64,000 nucleotides of DNA from the NCBI GenBank assembly GCA_000149225.2, contig CM000693.1:1673262-1737261 (forward strand), given 5' to 3'. Under the pieces are notes generated by a model that saw nothing but the letters and a program-made list of their open reading frames with translations, was not told where the DNA came from and made no database searches. The position numbers and the translations under genes were made by a program. The DNA is from Lachancea kluyveri NRRL Y-12651 (lineage: Eukaryota > Ascomycota > Saccharomycetes > Saccharomycetales > Saccharomycetaceae). Of this stretch, positions 20,401 through 30,314 are shown one piece after another (within the stretch, counting starts at the first letter, position 1; the number at the start of each line of letters is the position of its first letter).

Positions 20401-20853
20401 TTTAATGACGATTTACCAAAATATGAAGATCTTTTCCCAAATAGCACGCGCGAAAAATACATGCAAGTCACAGTCCCACAACATCACCAGGAGATCTTAC
20501 GAAGAACTACTGAAACTACTACGGCTGAGGATTCACAAACCTCGTCTGAGGACGAGGAAGAAGCTTTACAGGCACGCTTCAATAGGTTTTTCCAACAACG
20601 TCAAAACTTTCGAAATGACAAGATGTTGTTATTTTTCTGGTTACCATTGATGGTCATTCTGCTATCTTCATTTTTGATTTTCAAGTTTGGAAGTGACGGA
20701 AATACTGTACATCACTTATCAAATGAGGTCTCCAAATACTTGAGATTAGGTCTTGCGAAGGTTATGTTGGGTAACGAGAGGATGAAGGGTGTTTTTATGG
20801 AGTCACTAAACAACTTCCAAAACAACCGAGCCATAGGATCCGAACACATTTAA
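17497..20853 (+). CDS. SPT23: Spt23/Mga2, ER-tethered transcription factor controlling OLE1
   Basis: The protein has 1118 aa from the ATG at 17497; the frame extends 33 codons further up from a TTG. S. cerevisiae has two paralogues, Spt23 (1082 aa) and Mga2 (1113 aa); this looks like their unduplicated counterpart. Domains in order: Gln-rich N-terminus with a short polyQ (about 157-161); an NF-kappaB-like region; an IPT/TIG fold beginning near 577 (SQGPIKGGIEVTLLGSNF); ankyrin repeats about 760-830; the Rsp5-recruiting LPKYEDLFP at 973; and one C-terminal transmembrane segment about 1043-1065. The family is made as an inactive ER-membrane homodimer. When membranes are too saturated, it is ubiquitinated by Rsp5 and cut by the proteasome, and the freed p90 form activates OLE1. 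Confidence 0.95.
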   Translation: MNGYTVPPEQALYQQDVSMMDADLLDEFLFPHNAGTSTHNADKDDDQGIQNSEDEIFNTFINTELEQQSQQAHQTQQSSHMQYTPDHSDRGQAPQLQNNLPSQFISKDDPLFPFEDPQNHFLASVNVDQWQDQVSPMSIPVTTTTTKSVTVEDDVQQQQQQQCPVSLSYSKQCDKLVDNQLGFGRSKPIQSIYLNPQDFLEVRDEALSLDLKVSGMPSTSRVETQIKLEFSISPPPREYLIHLPTDCITKQKFYLDEDITTYPKEIQDQVLYLESFLICASNNKPTYVCTRCVKREQRRASRRKSGLSDNMLWCNNENRRAVVFNSKQVFVIKDVNCTPGTKNFELSTRIVCYCRHHKEPEGFKLLFVLRDSHGKVLGRDITNPIMIMDKKPSKENGNTTAPHTVDSATDTAVATDTSSNTKLGHTTTVTSEFSGSESKAKSDVVRLSAPAPMLSPTSIGEESSEPQTTDAGAVPKPSQFVASIGGSAAAAARTTGYKRKKTWPEAPTLVESSSMTASVAKSDRSFSTSSSNAPLPVLIPSTSSIQQRLSYNHSTVDVLQGLPDISAVPQPDRPFIQRVIPSQGPIKGGIEVTLLGSNFKPGMIVKFGENKALSTQCWSDSTIVTYLPPASVAGQVLVTIFEKEESNPELLGNMSNSKAIFTYLDDTDRQLIELALQIVGLKMNGKLEDARNIAKRIVGNDAGSSAGSSPNSSVSPTNAAGNSAGNGYSQLYYSDENLLLRVVKLLNPSSNLSMCTEEGQTMLHLACLKGYFQLASTLVKKGTRVDAKDSFGFTPLHFACVNGDPRIIRLLAQCKADVTTKATNGVAPRDLFVTNHDTDDVRYHEYLDEVLSILNNSSDVVGTPYSISRKMSDSSFQSSVFDDESLNSIDDGFCVHISKMVEDSLSADSDYESSDFEEDGDESLLAGDEMSREVSRECSPDVSEPVRDNGPESVNQVENSIWNRVLNAFNDDLPKYEDLFPNSTREKYMQVTVPQHHQEILRRTTETTTAEDSQTSSEDEEEALQARFNRFFQQRQNFRNDKMLLFFWLPLMVILLSSFLIFKFGSDGNTVHHLSNEVSKYLRLGLAKVMLGNERMKGVFMESLNNFQNNRAIGSEHI

Positions 20854-21760
20854 TGTATACAGATATATATATATATACACCTGTATGTGGAGATGTACAC
20901 TGGTGTGTATGAAAGACACTTAAACACTAGTAGCTAACCTAAGAAAAAGACTTATAGCCAATTGATTGGATAAGTTCATTGGGCTTATAGAGATTCATAG
21001 GCTTTGTTCCAGGTTCTGAACTAGTAGATCAATAGTAACATATGTAGGGCTCGATGGCACCCAACGTGATACTTCTAACTCGATTCTAGCTTAACACCAG
21101 ATAATTAATATAACAACGGATAATAAAAATCTTACGTTTAAGTGCGCCAGCATCTTTACGCCGTCAGAGGTGTATGTTACTCATCTGCTTGCCAGAAACA
21201 AATTCCCTTCGTTGCTGGGAGCTGCTTTGGTACCTGAAATATTTTTGATTTAATCATTAAGACGGGCTACTAGTTTTATCCTTTGACGAGAAATTTGAAA
21301 CTTCTAAAGTTATGGTCTCATCGCTATAAACCCCTAGAAACAATTTCCGAGACTGGGGGAAGAAATAAGTGTTAATTTGATATCCGTGTTCCATGTAATT
21401 TGTAGTGCAAATAAATTTTTAATTTGACTTTCAAGCTTACAGAAAAAATGTTGGCTAGCATTGGAGGATTCTCGAATTGATTACATGTGATATTTTCTGG
21501 CCCTTTTTTAACCTTTCTCCCAAGAAATTGGTTAACAGGTATACATGTCTGTCGCTTCTTTGTCCCGAGAAATATTTGTGATGTTTATGTGTTATAACTC
21601 CACATATTATATTACTGATCTGGGTTTCATGCCTCATGCTGGCAGGTATTTCTTTTTTTTTCGTCCCTTTCGACTGTTGTGACGAGTAAAATTTTCGAGG
21701 CTCACAATTTCTGCGATGAGCTCCATCGCACACTAGGGAGCATTGCAAGTAAAGACAACG
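20854..21760. other. Intergenic region between SPT23 and MAK11
   Basis: This 907-bp AT-rich region lies between same-strand genes. A TA-rich run follows the SPT23 stop and may serve 3'-end formation (TATATATATATATACACC, about 20863-20880). A minus-strand open frame at 21455-21805 overlaps the MAK11 start and resembles nothing known. Nothing else was seen. Confidence 0.5.
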
Positions 21761-22945
21761 ATGCCAAGAAATCAGTTTAGAATTATTGTTGGGTCTTACG
21801 AACACAATCTTTTGTGTTTGTCTCTTGATTTGTCTCTATCCACTCCTTTGTTTACTCCGATTTTTCATTTCCAAGCGCATTCATTAAGTGTTAAATGCCT
21901 AGACGTCTCTAAGAGATATTTGGTCTCTGGTTCTAATGATGAACACATCAGAATCTACGACCTACAAAAAAGGAAAGAGCTGGGTACTCTACTTAGTCAC
22001 CAGGGATCCGTTACAAACTTGAGATTCTCTAGAGGCAAGAAGCCCGATAGTAGTGAAGAAACCGTTGATGGCAAGGGAAGTGGCAACAAGTGGTTATTGT
22101 CTTCGTCTGAGGATCACAAAATTATCGTTTGGAGGGTTAAAGACTGGGAGAACTTTGGAACCTTGAAAGGCCATACTGCTAGGATTAATGATTTAGACAT
22201 TCATCCTTCCAATAGGGTCGCCGTCAGTGTCAGTGATGATCATTCGATCAGGTTATGGAATCTGATGACAGTTAAGAAAGCTGGTGTCTTAAAATTAAGA
22301 AAGTATAACGAAAATGGTCAATATGTCAGATGGTGTGGTGAAAACGGTGAGTTTTTTGCCGTTGGTTTGTTAACCAAGGTATTACTATTCAAGACTGCCA
22401 CTGCTAAGGTTCATCGCGAAATTTCAGTTGGAAAGCAGACTATTATGCATATCGAGGTGGAAACCATTGACGATAAAGAGTATTTGTGCGTAGGTTTGAG
22501 TGACGGTAACGTCCAATTCTATCCAACAGCTTCATTGTACAGTGACATCGAAGAAGCCGATGATGAAGAAAAACAACAAGAGGAACCGGAATTTTCACTG
22601 TTGGGTCATAGTAACCGTGTTAAAGACTTCAAGTTCTACAACAACGAAAATGGTAAGTATTTGGTTACGGTTGGATCTGATGGTAGAATCGTTGTTTGGG
22701 ATATGAATACTAAAGATCAGGTTGCTGTTTACGATTGTGGCGAAAGACTAAACTGTTTGGCATTGTGTGACGAGAGTGTGGAAAAGTATGATACCGTGAA
22801 GAAGAGAGACCTTGAGACTGCAGATCTAGGAGAGCAAAGTGAAGTGGAAGCTGATTCAGAGGAATTGAAAAAGATTATGCTAGGTAAAAAAAAGAGATCG
22901 AAGAAGGGCAAGAAAAACAAAAAGGTTTCTATTCAACTTGAGTGA
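21761..22945 (+). CDS. MAK11: Mak11, WD40 factor for 60S ribosomal subunit biogenesis
   Basis: The protein has 394 aa from the ATG at 21761; the frame opens 18 bases earlier only from TTG. S. cerevisiae Mak11 is 468 aa. WD40 blades include SVKCLDVSKRYLVSGSNDEHIRIYDL, LLSSSEDHKIIVWRV, DHSIRLWNL and VTVGSDGRIVVWDM-type segments. The C-terminus is a lysine-rich tail (GKKKRSKKGKKNKK) typical of nucleolar proteins. Mak11 joins early pre-60S particles and is required for 60S assembly. The human counterpart is PAK1IP1. Order SPT23-MAK11 is as in S. cerevisiae. It converges with LYS1, 108 bp apart. Confidence 0.93.
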   Translation: MPRNQFRIIVGSYEHNLLCLSLDLSLSTPLFTPIFHFQAHSLSVKCLDVSKRYLVSGSNDEHIRIYDLQKRKELGTLLSHQGSVTNLRFSRGKKPDSSEETVDGKGSGNKWLLSSSEDHKIIVWRVKDWENFGTLKGHTARINDLDIHPSNRVAVSVSDDHSIRLWNLMTVKKAGVLKLRKYNENGQYVRWCGENGEFFAVGLLTKVLLFKTATAKVHREISVGKQTIMHIEVETIDDKEYLCVGLSDGNVQFYPTASLYSDIEEADDEEKQQEEPEFSLLGHSNRVKDFKFYNNENGKYLVTVGSDGRIVVWDMNTKDQVAVYDCGERLNCLALCDESVEKYDTVKKRDLETADLGEQSEVEADSEELKKIMLGKKKRSKKGKKNKKVSIQLE

Positions 22946-23053
22946 ATGGAATGATGAAAATCATAGTTTGTATAGTTTAATAGACAAAAAGATTTATTTA
23001 AATCCCTAATTTACAGATTGAACTTCCCAGAAGCTCGGTCCTTGGTAGCGTGC

Positions 23054-24488
<1,435 letters not shown>

Positions 24489-26654
24489 ATGTCTACTGGA
24501 AACACCCCATCACAGCATAACTCGACATTGGCCATATCACCTTTGGTTACAAAAAGGACCTCCCTACATGGTCAAAAGAACTCACAGCAACAACACCAGC
24601 AACTGCGACGCTGGTGTGGAGCTACTTCTACAGCACAAACACCTCATCACCCAGTTACCAACAGCCCATTGATTCAGAAGATTCAAAACCCAACTTCACT
24701 GGCTACACCTGCACCACCAGCTGGTGATGGATCTACGGCAGGTTTATTAGCTTCTATGTCTAAAAGCGGCTTGTTTGGACCTGCTGTACCGTCTACTTTA
24801 AGAAAGATTAGTGTTACTAGAAGTTTCGATGGGCAAACCTCGGCCAAAGATGACAGTAATTCAGAGCTAGACGATAATCTGGAAGTAATTTCTGGGGCTA
24901 CAATTGATATCTCAACGCTTTCTCCTGCAGAAAAGCTACGGCTATGGAGACACGATGCCTTGATGCAACATCACTATCGTACAGCGGAATACATTGGCGA
25001 TAAAGTTTACTCAATCACGCGTGATCCTAATGATGCTTTCTGGTTGGCGCAAGTATACTACAACAATGGATCGTACATTCGTGCTGTGGAGCTCTTGTCC
25101 CGAGACGGCTTAGATACATCTAGCGTGATGTGTCGGTATTTGACAGCACTATGCTTAATTAAGATGGAGAAATATGACGACGCTCTGGACATAGTTGGAG
25201 AGTCTAATCCTTTCAAGGATGTTAGCGCACAACATGTAAAAAACCAGGATGGTGGGATAAAGTTAGAATCTTCATTATGTTACTTGAGAGGCAAAATATA
25301 TTCTGCTCAGAATAACTTCGAAAAGGCGAAACAATCCTTTAAGGAGGCAGTCCAAGTCGATGTTAAAAATTTTGAAGCATTTGATGAGCTTATTAGTAAT
25401 AATTTGCTAACCCCCAACCAAGAATGGGAGTTTTTATCCACACTCGATTTTAGTGACCTAGATGACAACGAGGAGTTGATCAAAAGCCTTTACACCACAA
25501 AATTATCTAAGTATTTGAATTTGGACCAAATTTCAGAGGCTCGAGAGTATCTGATTAACGAGTATAATTTGGAAGATAATACAGACTTGATACGGAGTGA
25601 AATAGATACATTCTTTACTCAATGCAAGTTTTCAAAGTGTTTATGCTTGTGTGAACAGGTTTTAGAGAGGGATGAGTTTAATTTTTATGTTCTACCTACT
25701 TATATTGCGTGTCTTTATGAGCTAGGAGGAAAGAACAAGCTTTTTCTCGTGTCGCACAAGTTGGCTGAAAACTTTCCTAAAAGTCCAGTTACTTGGTTAG
25801 GTGTCGGCACATACTACTTGTCCATTAACAAGGTGGCCGAAGCAAGAAAGTATTTTTCAAAAGCATCAATCTTGGATCCTAATTTCGGTCAAGCCTGGAT
25901 TGGATTCGCTCACACCTATGCTGCCGAAGGTGAGCATGAGCAGGCTGTGTCTGCATACTCCACTGCATCACGCTTCTTTCCTGGAACTCATCTTCCTAAC
26001 CTATTTTTAGGTATGCAATATATCGTTATGAACACACTATCGTTGGCAGAGGAATATTTGACGCTAGCATACGATATTTGCCCCCATGACCCACTTTTAT
26101 TGAACGAAATGGGTGTAATTTATTTCAAAAAAAGTGACTACCCAAAAGCCAAGAAGTATTTTAAAAAGGCTTGGGAGGCGAGTAAAAGGTTAAACTCAGA
26201 CTCTAAGGCGTGGCTGTCTATTCATACTAACTTGGGACATACCTACCGGAAGATGGGAGATTACGAACGTGCTGTTGCCTGCTTCAAAATTGTGCTGGAA
26301 ACTTCTAATCAAGATACTAGTGTCTATTGTGCTATAGGATTGATATACTTGAAACTTCGCAAGATAGAAAAGGCTATCGATTCTTTGCATAATGCTTTAG
26401 CGTTGCAACCGTCCAATCAGATTGCTCAAGACTTGTTAAAACAAGCATTGGAAGTAAATATGTGTACTGTGTTAGATGAAACACATCCCTTGGTTGTAAG
26501 CTCTAAGATTAATGAAAGTGCCTCGAATTATTTCCCAAACTCTAAAAAGCGTGATTTAGTTAATCAAAGTGCTGCTAAAATAGCCAAAAGGTTAATACAG
26601 GGTCAAGACTCCTCGGATGATGAAGCCCAGGATGATGTAATGGATATAGAGTAA
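24489..26654 (+). CDS. CDC16: Cdc16, TPR subunit of the anaphase-promoting complex
   Basis: From the ATG at 24489 (MSTGNTPSQHNS) the protein has 721 aa. An in-frame ATG at 24330 would add 53 residues, but these look non-conserved and include Cys/Trp-rich sequence crossing promoter motifs, so I prefer 24489. S. cerevisiae Cdc16 is 840 aa, longer mainly in its disordered N-terminus. A Ser/Thr/Pro/Gln-rich leader is followed by tandem TPRs from about residue 175 to 650, for example AEARKYFSKASILDPNFGQAW and EKAIDSLHNALALQPSN. The tail is acidic. Cdc16 forms part of the TPR arm that carries Cdc27 and coactivator contacts. It is the second APC/C subunit in this window, with MND2. Confidence 0.94.
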   Translation: MSTGNTPSQHNSTLAISPLVTKRTSLHGQKNSQQQHQQLRRWCGATSTAQTPHHPVTNSPLIQKIQNPTSLATPAPPAGDGSTAGLLASMSKSGLFGPAVPSTLRKISVTRSFDGQTSAKDDSNSELDDNLEVISGATIDISTLSPAEKLRLWRHDALMQHHYRTAEYIGDKVYSITRDPNDAFWLAQVYYNNGSYIRAVELLSRDGLDTSSVMCRYLTALCLIKMEKYDDALDIVGESNPFKDVSAQHVKNQDGGIKLESSLCYLRGKIYSAQNNFEKAKQSFKEAVQVDVKNFEAFDELISNNLLTPNQEWEFLSTLDFSDLDDNEELIKSLYTTKLSKYLNLDQISEAREYLINEYNLEDNTDLIRSEIDTFFTQCKFSKCLCLCEQVLERDEFNFYVLPTYIACLYELGGKNKLFLVSHKLAENFPKSPVTWLGVGTYYLSINKVAEARKYFSKASILDPNFGQAWIGFAHTYAAEGEHEQAVSAYSTASRFFPGTHLPNLFLGMQYIVMNTLSLAEEYLTLAYDICPHDPLLLNEMGVIYFKKSDYPKAKKYFKKAWEASKRLNSDSKAWLSIHTNLGHTYRKMGDYERAVACFKIVLETSNQDTSVYCAIGLIYLKLRKIEKAIDSLHNALALQPSNQIAQDLLKQALEVNMCTVLDETHPLVVSSKINESASNYFPNSKKRDLVNQSAAKIAKRLIQGQDSSDDEAQDDVMDIE

Positions 26655-27018
26655 AATCCCTGTAAGATTGGGCCACCGGGTATCTAGGATTATTTGTGTA
26701 CTTTGCTCTAGATTTAATTATCGATGTTCATTTTCCGAAATAACTCCCATTTACACTGAATCGTTGGTATAACTAGTAACGCATTTTTCGTTTTGTGTCC
26801 CGATAGCTGGCTTAAAAGGAACTGTTTCAAGATGGGTCCTTGAACGAACTCTGAAACACTCAATAAACATATTCCTTAATCCTATACACTTAACGTTTCA
26901 AACCAAAACTATAGACCTTTATGATGGCTCTGGGAGTAGTTATAGACAACGTACCATTTTTTTATATTTTTTTGTTCTGTATTCATTCTTCTCAATTTGT
27001 GGCTACCTAGAACTTCCT
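26655..27018. other. Convergent CDC16/SKA1 intergenic region
   Basis: This 364-bp region lies between convergent stop codons. AT-rich runs near 26957-26975 fit a polyadenylation zone. No further element was seen. Confidence 0.5.
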
Positions 27019-28338
27019 TTACGAGGAATTCTTGCCTTTTGAATTTTCGGATCGTTTTTGCTGCGTAGTGAATGCATCTAGCAAATCAAACTCAGCCTCG
27101 TAGTTTCCACTATTTACTGTTACATCTCTTTCAATAGCTTTCTTATGAGGCTCTCCAACAAGAATTTTTTCATCTATTTGAACGCCAGGCTTTTCATCCA
27201 GGGATTCAGCCGGTGTTCCAACCTTTTTATTACCCTTTTTTGACTTCTTTTTCCCTCTTTTCTTTTTGGGATTAAGGTTAGGTTCGTCTTTCTGTGTCTG
27301 TCCTTGCATTTCCTCCGAAGATGTAGCTTCATTTGATACCTTTTTTTCATGTTTCCCCTCTTGAAATTCATTGCTCTCATTATTCTTTAGTTTCAAACTA
27401 TCCTTGACGCTATTTTGTTGCTTCTGTTTTGAAATTGGAACTTTACTTGGTGCTGAAGTATGTGCTTCATTTTTTTCTTTTTGAAGCTTCTTTTTCCCCT
27501 TGCTCTTTTTACTGGAGTGTTGTTCGGCTTCCTTTTCTTGTTTGCTCTTTTTACTGGACTGCTGTTCAGTTTCGTTTTCTTGTTTGCATTCTAGAGTTGA
27601 GGTACTGCATTTGGTTTTGGCCTTTTTCGCTTGTGATTTACGCTTTTTCTTCTCCTTCTTTACTTCACAACTATTCTGGGTTCCCAAATCGGTCATGTCT
27701 TGTTTACTTTCAGGCGTCACCGTATCAACACTCGTGCCAACATTGTTCTTCTCTTTCTTCTGCTTTCTGCTATCTTTACCCTTGGTACTGGGTTGGTTTT
27801 TAGATTCTACTTGAGTAATTTGCAGCGGTTCAAAATCAAGTGGTTTATCCGTTGTGTTGCGTTTTCCACCCTTCTTTTTGATACTTTTTGCAGAAAATGT
27901 TTCGTTGCTCTCGTGTGCATTAGGATTGTTGGTTTTGTTTCCTTCTGTTTTAATTATGACTGTACTTTGTTTCTTTTTCGGCTTAGATTCAACATTGCTC
28001 TGATCATGGTGGGTTTCTTGTTCACGGGTATCCCTTACCTTAGTACTTTCATTCATAGGGCTATCCGTGTTCTTGGTGTGTCGCCTCACTAGTTTCTCCG
28101 TTGTGTTAGACGGATTAACAGGCTTTAATATCACGTAGTCTAGATCTTCTAAAAGGTCGTCTAGGTCATAGCTTTGATCCACAGTTTGTTTGTGTTGAAG
28201 AATGTCCTGTTTGACCGAACAGTTTGCACTGGTTTCCGAGCATTTGCTAAACCATTTTGAACTAGGACTGTCTTGCTTGACAACAGCCACATAATCATCA
28301 AGCAGAAATTCCATTAATAAAGATTCATTATCCTCCAT
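27019..28338 (-). CDS. SKA1: YKL023W-type protein (Ska1, Ski-complex associated), lysine-rich and disordered
   Basis: The protein has 439 aa; S. cerevisiae YKL023W is 277 aa. The N-terminus is acidic (MEDNESLLMEFLLDDYVAV), with a second acidic patch DLDDLLEDLDYVILKP. The centre is a long run of Lys/Ser/Glu/Gln-rich low complexity (KKSKQEKEAEQHSSKKSK and similar). The C-terminus has a more ordered segment, NYEAEFDLLDAFTTQQKR. Low complexity makes direct similarity weak, so orthology rests on position between CDC16 and URA6 and on orientation opposite to CDC16, as in S. cerevisiae. YKL023W was reported as Ska1, a Ski-complex partner in exosome decay of mRNAs with long 3' untranslated regions. 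I infer the same role with moderate confidence. Confidence 0.65.
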   Translation of the reverse strand: MEDNESLLMEFLLDDYVAVVKQDSPSSKWFSKCSETSANCSVKQDILQHKQTVDQSYDLDDLLEDLDYVILKPVNPSNTTEKLVRRHTKNTDSPMNESTKVRDTREQETHHDQSNVESKPKKKQSTVIIKTEGNKTNNPNAHESNETFSAKSIKKKGGKRNTTDKPLDFEPLQITQVESKNQPSTKGKDSRKQKKEKNNVGTSVDTVTPESKQDMTDLGTQNSCEVKKEKKKRKSQAKKAKTKCSTSTLECKQENETEQQSSKKSKQEKEAEQHSSKKSKGKKKLQKEKNEAHTSAPSKVPISKQKQQNSVKDSLKLKNNESNEFQEGKHEKKVSNEATSSEEMQGQTQKDEPNLNPKKKRGKKKSKKGNKKVGTPAESLDEKPGVQIDEKILVGEPHKKAIERDVTVNSGNYEAEFDLLDAFTTQQKRSENSKGKNSS

Positions 28339-28924
28339 TGTTTTTTTCTCAGTTGTTCCATTGGTTTACTCAACTGTCGCGTTCCCTTAAGTGATCTCAT
28401 GGGATTTGTTATTTTTGTCTGAAATTGCAACCCCCTTACCCGGCAATCGCTAAACATCGGTGACAAATCTTCAACTTATCAACGCCATAAAAAGATATGT
28501 GTAGGTAATGGCTCAGTATCTTATTATTATGTTATTCTGTCCTGCAAAACTCTGGCGCAAGTGTTGAGCAGTTATGCTCTGCACATACTTGATCTTTTGA
28601 ATTTTAGATGGATAGTAAGCACTATTCCTTGTTTCGCTCTACTATTACATTAACTGCTACGAGCTTGCTTATGCTTGAGACAGACCAGTTAGGTATTTTC
28701 GTTCTCTATAAAGAGCATTTTTTCTTATGCCTGGTATCAAGGTGTGATAATTTTTTAAACAGTTATAGGCAAGACGTAGATCAAGTAGTGTTTTATCAAG
28801 TTAGCATAGAATTATACTGCCATTTACAATGGCCAATGAATACTATTCGTCCACTCAAGGATAACAGTTTGATATCTCTCATGGAAAGTAGTTACATCAG
28901 GTGAAAGTATTGTATATAGTTAAG
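28339..28924. other. SKA1 upstream region with an unassigned 98-codon open frame
   Basis: This 586-bp gap has a Reb1-type TTACCCGG at 28436-28443, about 100 bp upstream of the SKA1 ATG. An ATG-initiated open frame at 28608-28904 (+ strand, 98 codons) shows no family resemblance or composition typical of yeast genes. It could be chance and is noted only. Confidence 0.4.
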
Positions 28925-29794
28925 TCAATTTTCTATCTTGGCCTCGACTGCTGTTTGAACTTTTTTGTACACTTCATCTATTGGTTGGTCACAGCTGACC
29001 TTAATTACCTTATTTTGCTTTTCGAAATACTCAACAACAGGCATACTCGTTTCGATGAATGTTCTAAATCTCTTTTTAATAGATTCAATGTTATCATCAG
29101 TTCTACCACTAGTCTTCCCTCTCTCGAGTAGCCTCTCCAGCATGACAGTTTCAGGACAGTCGAAAAATAAAGTAAACTTACTTGGAACAATCTGCTTTTC
29201 AAATGTTATTGCTTGGTCCATTTTTCTGGGAAAACCATCAACCAAAAACCTCTTTTTCCCATCTTCAAAGTTTTCTCGAATGGCGTTTTGCAATAAGGCA
29301 ACTGTGACTTCTTGTGGCACAATCAAACCTTCCTTGATGTAATGTTTGATCAGCGCACCGTACTCAGAGCCCTTGCGGTTTTGTTCCGCACGCAATAAGT
29401 CACCAGCAGACAAATGAACAAATCCATAGTCCTTCACTAATTTTGTACATTGAGTGCCTTTACCGGCGCCTGGACCACCTAGCACGAAGACTACAGATAC
29501 ATCCTCTGGAGAGAAAGCTGGGCCTTTATCTTCAGGAGCGTTTTCCATGAATTCAACGGGTGGGTTCTTTTGGTAAGAAATAGAAAAGAGTGTTGATCCA
29601 AGAGCTAATGCACCTAGAAGTAACAAGGCTCTACCTCTACCCTTTGTTGGTCGCTGGTCCTTCTCTTGATGTTGCCCACCCTGTTGATTTTGGGTTGAGT
29701 ACAAGCGAGTCATACTTAGACCACGGTTGATAAATAGTGGTAAGCAGTTAGGAGTTCTCTTGGCTATAGTTGTGCGTGCAACAGTTCTCAACAT
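28925..29794 (-). CDS. URA6: UMP kinase (Ura6) with a mitochondrial-type leader and membrane anchor
   Basis: The protein has 289 aa from the ATG at 29794; the frame opens slightly earlier but from TTG. The kinase portion matches S. cerevisiae Ura6 (204 aa): P-loop GGPGAGKGTQ at 106-115, SAGDLLRAEQ, DGFPRKMDQA, and lid ERGKTSGRTDDN. Ura6 phosphorylates UMP, and AMP weakly, using ATP. Unlike the S. cerevisiae protein, about 90 residues precede the kinase: a basic, acid-free start (MLRTVARTTIAKRT), RLYSTQ, which resembles a matrix-peptidase site, and a hydrophobic segment at about 56-70 (ALLLLGALALGSTLF). An in-frame internal ATG at 29548 (MENAPEDKGPAFSP) would give a 207-aa soluble enzyme matching the S. 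cerevisiae start. Confidence 0.93.
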   Translation of the reverse strand: MLRTVARTTIAKRTPNCLPLFINRGLSMTRLYSTQNQQGGQHQEKDQRPTKGRGRALLLLGALALGSTLFSISYQKNPPVEFMENAPEDKGPAFSPEDVSVVFVLGGPGAGKGTQCTKLVKDYGFVHLSAGDLLRAEQNRKGSEYGALIKHYIKEGLIVPQEVTVALLQNAIRENFEDGKKRFLVDGFPRKMDQAITFEKQIVPSKFTLFFDCPETVMLERLLERGKTSGRTDDNIESIKKRFRTFIETSMPVVEYFEKQNKVIKVSCDQPIDEVYKKVQTAVEAKIEN

Positions 29795-30314
29795 GACTGG
29801 TTCGTGGTATTTTCGAGTCTTTGCTGGTTTTACCAACTGTTGAAGATCTGGATCGTATACAAGATTTCAATTGTCCGGAAAAAAAGTAATCAGCGTCGGT
29901 GTTCGAAGTAAAGAGCATTTTGTACGTATATGGAATTGAGCTTTAGGAATCCTGATTAGAAAGTCTCGAAAACGATCCTATTTAGTGTAATCCTAGGTAT
30001 CAAAACGAGGTAGTGAGCAGGCGAATCAAAAAATTTTTAAAATTTATATATTTATGTATACGTGGCGATATTGTTTGTAGTATCTAAATTTTCGAGGTAA
30101 ATGGATTTTTGTAAAATTCAAAGCGTTCTAGTCTTTTCTTGATGGTCGCTCAGGCTGCCACGGGTTTTGATTCAAGCAAAGATGAGCTTTTGAGAATTGG
30201 TAAAAGAGTAGAAAAAGGAAAGGATGTTCAAAGAAGAAGAATGTAGAAAGTGGCACATGTCAATGCAAAATTATCAGATCTGTATCAGAAATTATAAGCT
30301 TGCTTGGAATGTAG
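29795..30314. other. Intergenic region between URA6 and the YIR035C-like gene
   Basis: This 520-bp region is AT-rich near 30030-30060. It contains the candidate small frame listed at 30142-30246. Confidence 0.5.
30142..30246 (+). CDS. Possible very small protein, 34 aa, unassigned
   Basis: ATG 30142 to TAG 30244-30246. The product begins MVAQAATGFDSSKDELLRIG and ends KRVEKGKDVQRRRM; it is hydrophilic, helix-prone and basic at its end. The surrounding 500 bp is otherwise AT-rich non-coding sequence, and this stretch is visibly less so. It may be a real microprotein, a relic exon or chance. I recognise no family. Confidence 0.2.
   Translation: MVAQAATGFDSSKDELLRIGKRVEKGKDVQRRRM

Noticed and set aside
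21455-21805. 116-codon minus-strand frame overlapping the MAK11 start
   Set aside because: It overlaps a conserved gene antisense and resembles no family.
26725-26750. Centromere CDEIII-like TTTTCCGAAAT
   Set aside because: The flanking CDEIII positions do not match, and no AT-rich CDEII or CDEI lies at the right distance. CDEI-like CACGTG/CATGTGAT motifs elsewhere (for example 21484 and 57228) also lack partners.
27429-28092. Plus-strand frames of 104-130 codons antisense to SKA1
   Set aside because: They mirror the lysine/glutamate-rich low-complexity SKA1 sequence (reading as Phe/Leu/Ser-rich) and are artefacts of it.
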